From the NCBI GenBank assembly GCA_010365205.1, contig JAAFGU010000098.1, forward strand, positions 1 through 8,361: DNA of 8,361 bases. The letters are read 5' to 3'. The notes beneath the pieces were generated by a model. That model saw only the letters and a list, made by a program, of their open reading frames with translations, was not told the DNA's origin and did no database searches. This stretch comes from Aromatoleum sp. GTDB lineage: Bacteria; Pseudomonadota; Gammaproteobacteria; Burkholderiales; Casimicrobiaceae. Made by a program: the position numbers and the translations under genes. Positions 1 to 5,341 of this stretch are shown piece after piece. Numbering within the stretch: the stretch's first letter is position 1; each line of letters begins with the position of its first letter.

Positions 1-161
1 TTGCCGCGGCGCTTGACCGGCTTGAGCTGCGTGAACTCCTGCTCCCAATACCGGAGCACGTGCGGTTTGACTGCGCAGAGGTCACTTACCTCGCCGATGG
101 TGAAATACCGCTTGGCGGGGATCGGCGGCAGCTCGGCTTTAGCTCGGCTGTGTTCCGCCAT
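1..161 (-). CDS. MerR-family transcriptional regulator, N-terminal part (runs off the left edge)
   Basis: The first 53 codons of a MerR-type DNA-binding protein are visible, starting at the ATG at 161-159. After a short leader, residues 18-51 read as a MerR winged-helix domain: a YFTIGEVSDLCAVKPHVLRY helix-turn-helix, then WEQEF and a KPVKRRG wing. This matches the small MerR protein found directly after ihfA in Pseudomonas (PA2737 type) and betaproteobacteria. Its effector is unknown, and the C-terminal part that would bind one lies outside the window. The start lies inside ihfA, giving a 23-base overlap in another frame. No clear Shine-Dalgarno sequence precedes it, so translation is probably coupled to ihfA. 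Family identity is secure; physiological function is not known. Confidence 0.88.
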   Translation of the reverse strand, partial: MAEHSRAKAELPPIPAKRYFTIGEVSDLCAVKPHVLRYWEQEFTQLKPVKRRG

Positions 162-447
162 GGTTCGCGGCTTCGACCATTACCTTCAATTTCTGGCTCG
201 CGTGGAACGTCACCACGCGACGCGCCGTGATCGGAATCTCCTCGCCGGTCTTCGGGTTGCGCCCGGGGCGCTGCGGCTTTTCGCGCAGCTGGAAATTGCC
301 GAATCCGGAGAGCTTGACGCTGTCGCCGCGTTCGAGTGCGATGCGAATCTCTTCGAAGAAACGCTCGACCATGTCCTTGGCTTCGCGCTTGTTGAGACCA
401 AGCTGCTCGAAGAGCAGATCGGCGAGTTCGGCTTTGGTGAGCGTCAT
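139..447 (-). CDS. ihfA: Integration host factor subunit alpha
   Basis: Encodes a 102-residue IHF-alpha, which pairs with IHF-beta (encoded elsewhere) to bind and sharply bend DNA in nucleoid organisation, recombination and sigma54-dependent transcription. The start MTLTKAELADLLFEQLGLNK, the GFGNFQLREK core, and the beta-arm with GRNPKTGEEIPITARRVVTF followed by SQKLK are typical of the alpha subunit. Pro65 in the arm is the expected DNA-intercalating proline. Length is normal (about 100 residues). An AGGA ribosome binding site lies 6 bases before the ATG and overlaps the TAG stop of pheT, which suggests translational coupling. It follows pheT by 8 bases and overlaps the downstream merR-like gene by 23 bases. 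Confidence 0.97.
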   Translation of the reverse strand: MTLTKAELADLLFEQLGLNKREAKDMVERFFEEIRIALERGDSVKLSGFGNFQLREKPQRPGRNPKTGEEIPITARRVVTFHASQKLKVMVEAANHGGTQPS

Positions 448-455
448 CGGAGGTC

Positions 456-2828
456 CTACTGGCGAAGCGTGGCGCCGAACCGATCTTTTGCGACGCGCAG
501 CAGTTCTGCTACGGTCGCGTCAATGTCGGCGTCCGTCAAAGTACGTTCAGTATCCTGCATAAGCACAAGAATCGCAAAGCTTTTTTTGCCCTGCAACAAT
601 CCGGGCCCGCGATACAGGTCGAACAGCCGCAGCGCCTCGACGGAAGGCGGCTTGGCGGCCTCCAGCGCGGCGAGTACGTCGCCGACGGTGACGCCTTCGT
701 CGACGACGAGGGCGAGATCGCGCCGAACGACCGGTAGTTTCGAAATCGGCCGCGCGGTCGGAAGCGGCCTCGACGTCAGCCGCGCCAAGTCGAGTTCGAA
801 CAGGATCGGCGCCCGCGAAAGGTCGAAATGCTTGACCAGGCGCGGATGCAGCTCCCCGAGCCAGCCGATCGAACGGCCGTCGAGAAGCACCGTGGCGGCG
901 CGGCCCGGATGGAGCGCGGGGTGGTCGCCTGGTACCGTCGCAAGCGACCGCGGCGCCACCAGCGCCTCGAGATCCGACTTGATATCGAACAGGTCGGCTG
1001 CCCGCTTTGCCATGCCCCACTGCTCGGGCTCGGCGTCGCCGAAGGCGAGGCCTCCCAGGCGCAGCGGTTGGTCGTAACCCGCGCCGGCGCGCTGAAAACA
1101 GCGGCCGGCCTCGAACACGCGGACGCGATCCTGTCTACGCGCGAGATTCGTGCGGAGCACCTCGATCAGGCCGCCGGCCATCGTCGTGCGCATCACGTCG
1201 AGATGACTGGCGATCGGATTCAGCACGGCGATCGCCGCCGATTCCGCGTCACGATCGGGGAAGAGCGCGGCTTCCCAGGCGGAATTCACGAAGCTGAACG
1301 TGATGGCCTCCTGCCAGTCGCGTGCGACGAGCTTCCGCTTCAGCCCGTTGACCGAAAGCGCGGCCTCCGCATCGGGAAGCATCGACTGGACATGGGCGGA
1401 AGGCGGCGCCGGAATGGCAGCGTAGCCGTAAAGGCGGGCGATTTCCTCGACGAAATCCTCCTCGATCGCGAGATCGAAGCGGAAAGTCGGCGGCGTGACC
1501 AGAAAATCGTCGCTTTCGCGCCTGTACGTGAGCCGAAGGCGGTCGAACAGGCCGCCGATGGCGTCCGCCGACAGGGCGATTCCCAGCAGGCGTGCGACGC
1601 GGGGCGGACGGACGCGGACGGGGTCGCGCCGCGGAAATTCTCCGCACTCGTCGTCTAGCGGGCCGGCGCGGCCGCCGCAAACGTCGAGAATCAGTTGCGT
1701 CGCGCGCTCGACGGCGCGCGCACATCCGTCGAAATCGACGCCGCGCTCGAACCGGTAGCCGGCGTCACTGGCGAAGCCCAAGCGCCGTGACTTGCCCTGG
1801 ATGATTGCCGGGTTCCAGTACGCGGCTTCGAGGAACACCGTCGTCGTCGCGTCGTTGATGCCGGAGTGCACGCCACCCATGATGCCGGCGAGGCCGAGCG
1901 GCTTTTTCTCGTCGGCGACGAGCAGCATGTCCGGCTCGAGCGCCAGCGTCTGTTCGTTCAGCAGCGTCAGCGTCTCGCCTGCCCGGGCGAAGCGGACGAC
2001 GATCGCTCCGTCGAGCAGCCGGTCGTCGTAGGCGTGCATGGGCTGGCCCAGCTCCAGCATCACGTAATTCGTGATGTCGACAACGGGCGAGATCGAACGA
2101 ATGCCGCTGCGCTCGATTCGCTCCTTCATCCATCCCGGCGTTGGGGCGCCGGAGTCGATGCCTTCGATCGTGCGACTGGCAAAGCGCGGGCATGCGCCGG
2201 AATCCTCGACCACGACCCGGCGCCGGGTCGCGACGCCGACCGGCACGGCGAAAATGCCAGGGGGGAACAGCGGGGCGCCGGTGATCGCGGCGACCTCTCG
2301 TGCGATGCCGAGCATCGACAGGCAGTCCGTGCGATTGGGCGTGAGCTTCAGCGTAATGAGCGTGTCGTCGAGCGACAGCGTGTCGCGGACGCTCGCGCCG
2401 ATGAGGGCGTCTTCCGGTAGCGCAAGCAACCCGGAAGCGTCGTCGCCAATTCCCAGCTCCTTGGCCGAGCACAGCATGCCATTCGACTCCACGCCGCGCA
2501 CTGCCGCCTTGCTGACGGCGAATCCGCCGGGGAGCTTCGCGCCGATCAGCGCGCAGGGCACCTTCATCCCGACGCCGGCATTGGGGGCGCCGCAGACGAT
2601 CTGCAACACGGCGCCGGTACCCGCGTCGACCGCACAGAGGCGAAGGCGGTCGGCATTCGGGTGCGGTTCGGCCTTGTCGATGCGGCCGACGACGACGCCG
2701 GAGAACGGCGGAGCCGCGGGGACGGCCTCCTCGACCTCGAGCCCCGCCATCGTCAGGCGCTCGCACAAAGCGGCCGTATCGATTGGCGGATCGACCAGCG
2801 TGCGCAGCCAGCGTTCGGAGAATCTCAT
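456..2828 (-). CDS. pheT: Phenylalanine--tRNA ligase beta subunit
   Basis: A 790-residue beta subunit of the cytoplasmic (alpha-beta)2 PheRS, which charges tRNA-Phe and hydrolyses mischarged Tyr-tRNA-Phe. Visible regions are: the N-terminal part followed by an EMAP/OB-fold tRNA-binding domain (about 40-150; PHPNADRLRLC, CGAPN, GMLCS); the B3/4 editing domain (about 210-385; ITNYVMLELGQPMHAYD, GIMGG, SRRLGFASDAGYRFERGVD); B5 (about 400-475; PTFRFDL, EEDFVEEIARLYGY); the catalytic-like core (about 480-690); and a C-terminal FDX-ACB anticodon-binding domain (about 697-790; PVVRRDLALVV, GKKSFA). Length is normal. The ATG at 2828 is the only plausible start, because the frame has a stop about 20 codons upstream with no ATG, GTG or TTG between. 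The AGAG at -12 is a moderate ribosome binding site. It is unusually far (192 bases) from pheS; see the repeat entry. Confidence 0.97.
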   Translation of the reverse strand: MRFSERWLRTLVDPPIDTAALCERLTMAGLEVEEAVPAAPPFSGVVVGRIDKAEPHPNADRLRLCAVDAGTGAVLQIVCGAPNAGVGMKVPCALIGAKLPGGFAVSKAAVRGVESNGMLCSAKELGIGDDASGLLALPEDALIGASVRDTLSLDDTLITLKLTPNRTDCLSMLGIAREVAAITGAPLFPPGIFAVPVGVATRRRVVVEDSGACPRFASRTIEGIDSGAPTPGWMKERIERSGIRSISPVVDITNYVMLELGQPMHAYDDRLLDGAIVVRFARAGETLTLLNEQTLALEPDMLLVADEKKPLGLAGIMGGVHSGINDATTTVFLEAAYWNPAIIQGKSRRLGFASDAGYRFERGVDFDGCARAVERATQLILDVCGGRAGPLDDECGEFPRRDPVRVRPPRVARLLGIALSADAIGGLFDRLRLTYRRESDDFLVTPPTFRFDLAIEEDFVEEIARLYGYAAIPAPPSAHVQSMLPDAEAALSVNGLKRKLVARDWQEAITFSFVNSAWEAALFPDRDAESAAIAVLNPIASHLDVMRTTMAGGLIEVLRTNLARRQDRVRVFEAGRCFQRAGAGYDQPLRLGGLAFGDAEPEQWGMAKRAADLFDIKSDLEALVAPRSLATVPGDHPALHPGRAATVLLDGRSIGWLGELHPRLVKHFDLSRAPILFELDLARLTSRPLPTARPISKLPVVRRDLALVVDEGVTVGDVLAALEAAKPPSVEALRLFDLYRGPGLLQGKKSFAILVLMQDTERTLTDADIDATVAELLRVAKDRFGATLRQ

Positions 2829-2845
2829 CTCATCAACTCTTCGCG

Positions 2846-3050
2846 CGAATTGACGAAGAAAGCGCAGATCGATCGGGCGAACTCATAACGCGCTCCGCGC
2901 ATCCGCGTTCGCAGAAATGATCTGCGCGGATCAGGCGAATTGACGGAGAAAGCGCAGATCGATCGGGCGAACTCATAACGCGCTCCGCGCAGTAGCCTTC
3001 GCAGAAACGATCTGCGCGGATCAGGCAAATTGACGAAGAAAGCGCAGATC
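2846..3050 (-). repeat. 90-bp tandem repeat filling the pheS-pheT gap, carrying copies of the pheS 3' end
   Basis: Two full 90-bp units (2846-2935 and 2936-3025) and a 25-base partial unit (3026-3050) follow each other at exactly 90-base spacing. By eye the full units differ at 6 positions (about 93% identical), four of them clustered at 2902-2907 / 2992-2997. The partial unit is the genuine 3' end of pheS. On the minus strand each unit starts with a copy of the last pheS codons (DLRFLRQFA). The real end and the middle copy are followed by TGA; the copy next to pheT reads on without a stop. The rest of each unit (about 65 bases) resembles nothing I recognise. The array accounts for nearly all of the 192-base gap. 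pheS and pheT usually nearly abut, so I infer a local insertion and duplication. Confidence 0.95.
2919..2960 (-). repeat. Second copy of the dyad, with a 9-bp stem
   Basis: The next 90-bp unit repeats the arrangement around the duplicated pheS-like stop. GATCTGCGC (2960-2952) pairs with GCGCAGATC (2927-2919). The small hairpin CGCAGA-TCATT-TCTGCG is also kept at 2926-2910. The large stem is shorter than in the first copy because flanking bases differ. Confidence 0.7.
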
Positions 3051-3054
3051 GTTT
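3005..3054 (-). repeat. 13-bp perfect inverted repeat flanking the pheS stop codon
   Basis: In mRNA sense, AAACGATCTGCGC (3054-3042, inside the last codons of pheS) is perfectly complementary to GCGCAGATCGTTT (3017-3005, after the stop). The 24-base loop contains the TGA of pheS at 3023-3021. A smaller alternative hairpin, CGCAGA-TCGTT-TCTGCG (3016-3000), shares the downstream arm, so the two cannot form together. No U-run follows, so it is not an intrinsic terminator. Whether it controls pheT expression or protects the mRNA end is unknown. Confidence 0.8.
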
Positions 3055-4004
3055 TCATAGAACAGTCGAAGGTCGTTGACGCCGTACCGCAGCATCGTCA
3101 GCCGGTCGGGCCCCATACCGAACGCGAACCCCTGGTACTTTTCGGGATCGATGCCGACCGCCTTCAGCACATTCGGATGGACCTGGCCCGACCCGGCGAT
3201 CTCGAGCCAGCCATCGCCGAAGCTCATGTCGATTTCGGCGGAAGGCTCGGTGAACGGAAAGAACGACGGGCGGAAGCGCACTTCGAGGTCGTCGCGTTCG
3301 AAGAAGTTGCGCAGGAACTCGGTGAACACGCCTTTGAGGTCGGCGAACGAGACGTCCTCGCCAATCCACAGCCCCTCGACCTGATGGAACATCGGCGAGT
3401 GCGTGGCGTCGCTGTCGACCCGGTACACGCGTCCCGGAGCAATAATCTTGATCGGCGGCGCGTGCGTTTCCATGTACCGCACCTGGATCGGCGACGTGTG
3501 CGTGCGCAGTACGTGGCCGCCCTCGACGTAGAACGTGTCGTGCATCGAGCGCGCCGGATGATCCTCGGGCGTATTGAGCGCGGTGAAGTTGTGGAAATCG
3601 TCCTCGATTTCCGGGCCGTCGGCGACCTCGAAGCCGAGCGAGCGAAAGAGCGTCTCGATGCGTTCGAGCGTTTGCGTGATCGGGTGGAGGCCCCCGATGC
3701 CGCGACCGCGTCCGGGCAGCGAGACGTCGAGCGCCTCGGACGCGAGCTGGCGCTCGAGCTTCGCGTCGGCGAGCGCGTCGCGGCGCGCGGCAAGCGCCGA
3801 CTCGAGCTTGACCTTCGCTTCGTTGATTGCGGCACCCGCGGCGGGGCGATCGGCCGCAGGCAGCTTGCCCAGCGACTTCAGCAGGACCGTCAATGCGCCG
3901 GCCTTGCCCAAATAGCCAGCCTTGCTGTTCTCCAGCGCGGCGGGGTCCGCGGCGGCCGCGAATTCGGCGAGCGCGGCGGTGACGATTCGGTCAAGTTCGT
4001 CCAT
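3021..4004 (-). CDS. pheS: Phenylalanine--tRNA ligase alpha subunit
   Basis: A 327-residue catalytic alpha subunit of PheRS, normal length for the bacterial form. It has an N-terminal coiled-coil arm (about 1-90) that contacts tRNA-Phe, then the class II catalytic core: LPGRGRGIGGLHPIT (about 96-110), a motif 2 region GRVYRVDSDATHSPMFHQVEG-type stretch at 191-211, the FFPFTEPSAEIDM segment (248-260), and motif 3 around GFAFGMGPDRLTMLRYG (292-308). Ala294 is the residue that shapes the phenylalanine pocket in E. coli. The frame is open upstream to 4181, but that extension would run through the terminator hairpin and looks nothing like PheS. MDELDRIV at 4004 fits the family start. The Shine-Dalgarno is weak. 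The last codons lie within the tandem repeat. Confidence 0.97.
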   Translation of the reverse strand: MDELDRIVTAALAEFAAAADPAALENSKAGYLGKAGALTVLLKSLGKLPAADRPAAGAAINEAKVKLESALAARRDALADAKLERQLASEALDVSLPGRGRGIGGLHPITQTLERIETLFRSLGFEVADGPEIEDDFHNFTALNTPEDHPARSMHDTFYVEGGHVLRTHTSPIQVRYMETHAPPIKIIAPGRVYRVDSDATHSPMFHQVEGLWIGEDVSFADLKGVFTEFLRNFFERDDLEVRFRPSFFPFTEPSAEIDMSFGDGWLEIAGSGQVHPNVLKAVGIDPEKYQGFAFGMGPDRLTMLRYGVNDLRLFYENDLRFLRQFA

Positions 4005-4044
4005 CGAAGGTCTCGGTGGTGGCGGGAGTTTGCTGCCGAGGCTC

Positions 4045-4074
4045 AAAAAAAAAGGGAGGCGGATCGCGCCTCCC
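4045..4074 (-). terminator. Intrinsic terminator between rplT and pheS
   Basis: In mRNA sense, GGGAGGCG (4074-4067), a 5-base loop and CGCCTCCC (4061-4054) form a perfect 8-bp GC-rich stem followed by nine Us (4053-4045). It begins 18 bases after the rplT stop and ends 40 bases before the pheS ATG. In that 40-base space I see no promoter, so pheST probably depends on readthrough or on a promoter inside rplT. E. coli has an attenuator at this junction, but its Phe-rich pheM leader peptide has no counterpart here. Confidence 0.9.
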
Positions 4075-4092
4075 TCCGTTTCTCGCGCTCGA

Positions 4093-4449
4093 TCAGGCCA
4101 GAGAGGCTTTGGCTTGCTCCGCGATCTTGGTAAATGCCGCCTTGTCGTGCACCGCCAAGTCGGCAAGGACCTTGCGATCAATGTCGATCGACGCCTTCTT
4201 CAGTCCGTTCATGAACACGCTGTAGCTCATTCCGAGTTCGCGCACGGCGGCGTTGATCCGCGCGATCCAGAGCGCGCGGAATTCGCGTTTCTTCACCCGG
4301 CGGTCGCGATACGCGTACTGGCCGGCCTTCATTACCGCTTCCTTCGCGATGCGATAGACGGCGTTCCGGCGGCCGCGGAAACCCTTGGCCTGGGCAAGGA
4401 TCTTTTTGTGCCGCGCGCGCGCGGTCACACCACGTTTGACTCTGGGCAT
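4093..4449 (-). CDS. rplT: 50S ribosomal protein L20
   Basis: A 118-residue L20, normal length, essential for early 50S assembly through 23S rRNA binding. The whole sequence matches the family: MPRVKRGVTARARHKKIL start, KGFRGRRNAVYRIAKEAVMKA, the basic stretch YAYRDRRVKKREFRALWIAR, and the globular C-terminal part (NAAVRELGMSYSVFMNGLKK). A GGAG ribosome binding site lies 6 bases before the ATG, in the 12-base gap after rpmI. L20 represses its own operon in E. coli and Bacillus; I could not identify its operator here. Confidence 0.98.
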   Translation of the reverse strand: MPRVKRGVTARARHKKILAQAKGFRGRRNAVYRIAKEAVMKAGQYAYRDRRVKKREFRALWIARINAAVRELGMSYSVFMNGLKKASIDIDRKVLADLAVHDKAAFTKIAEQAKASLA

Positions 4450-4461
4450 GGCTGGGCTCCG

Positions 4462-4659
4462 TTACGCGTAGGGCATCATGGCCTTCACCGAATCCGCATT
4501 CGTGCTGTGGACGCCGGTGGTGCCGCGGAGCTGCCGCTTGCTCTTGGTGGTCTTCTTGGTGAGGATGTGGCGCTTGAACGCCTGCGCACGCTTCACGCTG
4601 CCGCCCGCGCGGACGCGGAAGCGCTTTTTCGCGCCGCTCTTCGTTTTCATCTTGGGCAT
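4462..4659 (-). CDS. rpmI: 50S ribosomal protein L35
   Basis: A 65-residue L35, a small basic 23S rRNA-binding protein. The diagnostic pattern is present: MPKMKTKSGAKKRFRVRAGG at the start, RHILTKKTTKSKRQLRG in the middle, and a short end near VKAMMPYA. Length is typical (64-66 residues). It lies 11 bases after infC and 12 before rplT, the standard infC-rpmI-rplT order. A purine-rich AGGGAAGAAG stretch precedes the ATG. Confidence 0.98.
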   Translation of the reverse strand: MPKMKTKSGAKKRFRVRAGGSVKRAQAFKRHILTKKTTKSKRQLRGTTGVHSTNADSVKAMMPYA

Positions 4660-4670
4660 GACTTCTTCCC

Positions 4671-5270
4671 TTATTTGCTGCCCACGGCGGTGCTCTCCGG
4701 TGGAGAGACTTGGCTACCGGCTTCGGGCTTCGTGGGGTGATGAGCCTTCGGTGCCACTTTCTTCGGGGCCAGCAGCATCACCATCTGCCGTCCCTCGAGT
4801 CTCGGCCACGATTCGACCACGCTATGCGATTCGAGATCGTTGCGGATACGTTCCAGCAGGCGTATCCCGAATTCCTGGTGCGCCATTTCGCGCCCGCGGA
4901 AGCGCAGCGTGATCTTGGCCTTGTCGCCTTCCGACAGGAACCGGATCAGATTCCTGAGCTTGATCTGGTAGTCGCCTTCGTCGGTTCCCGGCCGAAATTT
5001 CACTTCCTTGACCTGGATCTGCTTCAGCTTGAGCTTGGCCTCGTGCTGCTTTTTTGCCTCCCGGTACTTGAATTTGCCGAAATCCATTATCCGGCAAACC
5101 GGCGGCTTGGCCGTCGGGGCGATCTCGACCAAATCGAGTTCTGCCGCCTCGGCTTTGGCGATGGCTTCCGCCAGCGTCACGATGCCGAGCTGCTCACCTT
5201 CTTCACCTACCAAGCGGATTTCGGGGGCGTTGATTTCGCCATTGATCCGTTGTGCTTTGTCCTGGGCTAT
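4671..5270 (-). CDS. infC: Translation initiation factor IF-3, apparent ATA start
   Basis: IF-3 binds the 30S subunit, prevents premature 50S joining, and rejects non-standard start codons. The N domain (about 8-80) contains QRINGEINAPEIRLVGEEGE, QLGIVTL and VCRIMDFGKFKYRE; the linker and C domain (about 85-170) contain IQVKEVKFRPGTDEGDYQIK, TLRFRGREMAHQEFG and LEGRQMVMLLAPKK. The frame has no ATG, GTG or TTG ahead of the conserved RINGEI block. A TTG at 5213 would delete it. Homology and a GGAG placed 8 bases upstream indicate the ATA at 5270-5268, giving 199 residues. E. coli infC likewise uses a rare start (AUU), which lets IF-3 repress its own synthesis. The C-terminal tail (about 171-199, Pro/Ser/Lys-rich) is about 20-25 residues longer than the common form. 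Confidence 0.93.
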   Translation of the reverse strand: MAQDKAQRINGEINAPEIRLVGEEGEQLGIVTLAEAIAKAEAAELDLVEIAPTAKPPVCRIMDFGKFKYREAKKQHEAKLKLKQIQVKEVKFRPGTDEGDYQIKLRNLIRFLSEGDKAKITLRFRGREMAHQEFGIRLLERIRNDLESHSVVESWPRLEGRQMVMLLAPKKVAPKAHHPTKPEAGSQVSPPESTAVGSK

Positions 5271-5282
5271 CGCTGATTCTCC
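5268..5282 (-). promoter_or_regulatory. infC ribosome binding site with rare ATA start codon
   Basis: GGAG (5282-5279), an 8-base spacer and ATA (5270-5268) form a well-placed initiation site, and the following codons give MAQDKAQRINGEI, the expected IF-3 N terminus. An isoleucine-type start codon is poor in the presence of IF-3, the basis of known infC autoregulation. A five-codon ORF (MENQR, ATG at 5284) ends at a TAG that overlaps the ATA. Confidence 0.75.
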
Positions 5283-5341
5283 ATGTTGACAAAAACAAAC
5301 CGTGCCGCCCGTCTGGTTCCACGCGTTCGCATGACGGAACG

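Noticed and set aside
1..1658. Long open frames on the plus strand opposite ihfA and pheT (1-1077, 828-1658)
   Set aside because: They lie opposite clearly identified genes, have low-complexity Arg/Ser/Ala-rich translations and match no family. Long antisense frames are expected at this GC content.
2852..2995. 47-codon frame starting ATGAGTTCGCCC within the array
   Set aside because: It has no clear ribosome binding site, and its repetition merely follows from a 90-base period being divisible by three.
2846..3050. CRISPR array or mobile repeat element in the pheS-pheT gap
   Set aside because: The repeat units are contiguous with no unique spacers, and one end is part of pheS itself. I see no flanking target duplications apart from the unit.
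3030..4133. 367-codon plus-strand frame opposite pheS
   Set aside because: It mirrors the codons of pheS and shows no recognisable domain; a GC-driven shadow.
4005..4181. Longer pheS starting at 4181
   Set aside because: The extra 59 residues run through the rplT end and the terminator hairpin and do not resemble PheS.
4450..5000. L20 autoregulatory operator in infC/rpmI mRNA
   Set aside because: Known in E. coli as a long-range pseudoknot, but I could not locate a convincing equivalent by eye.
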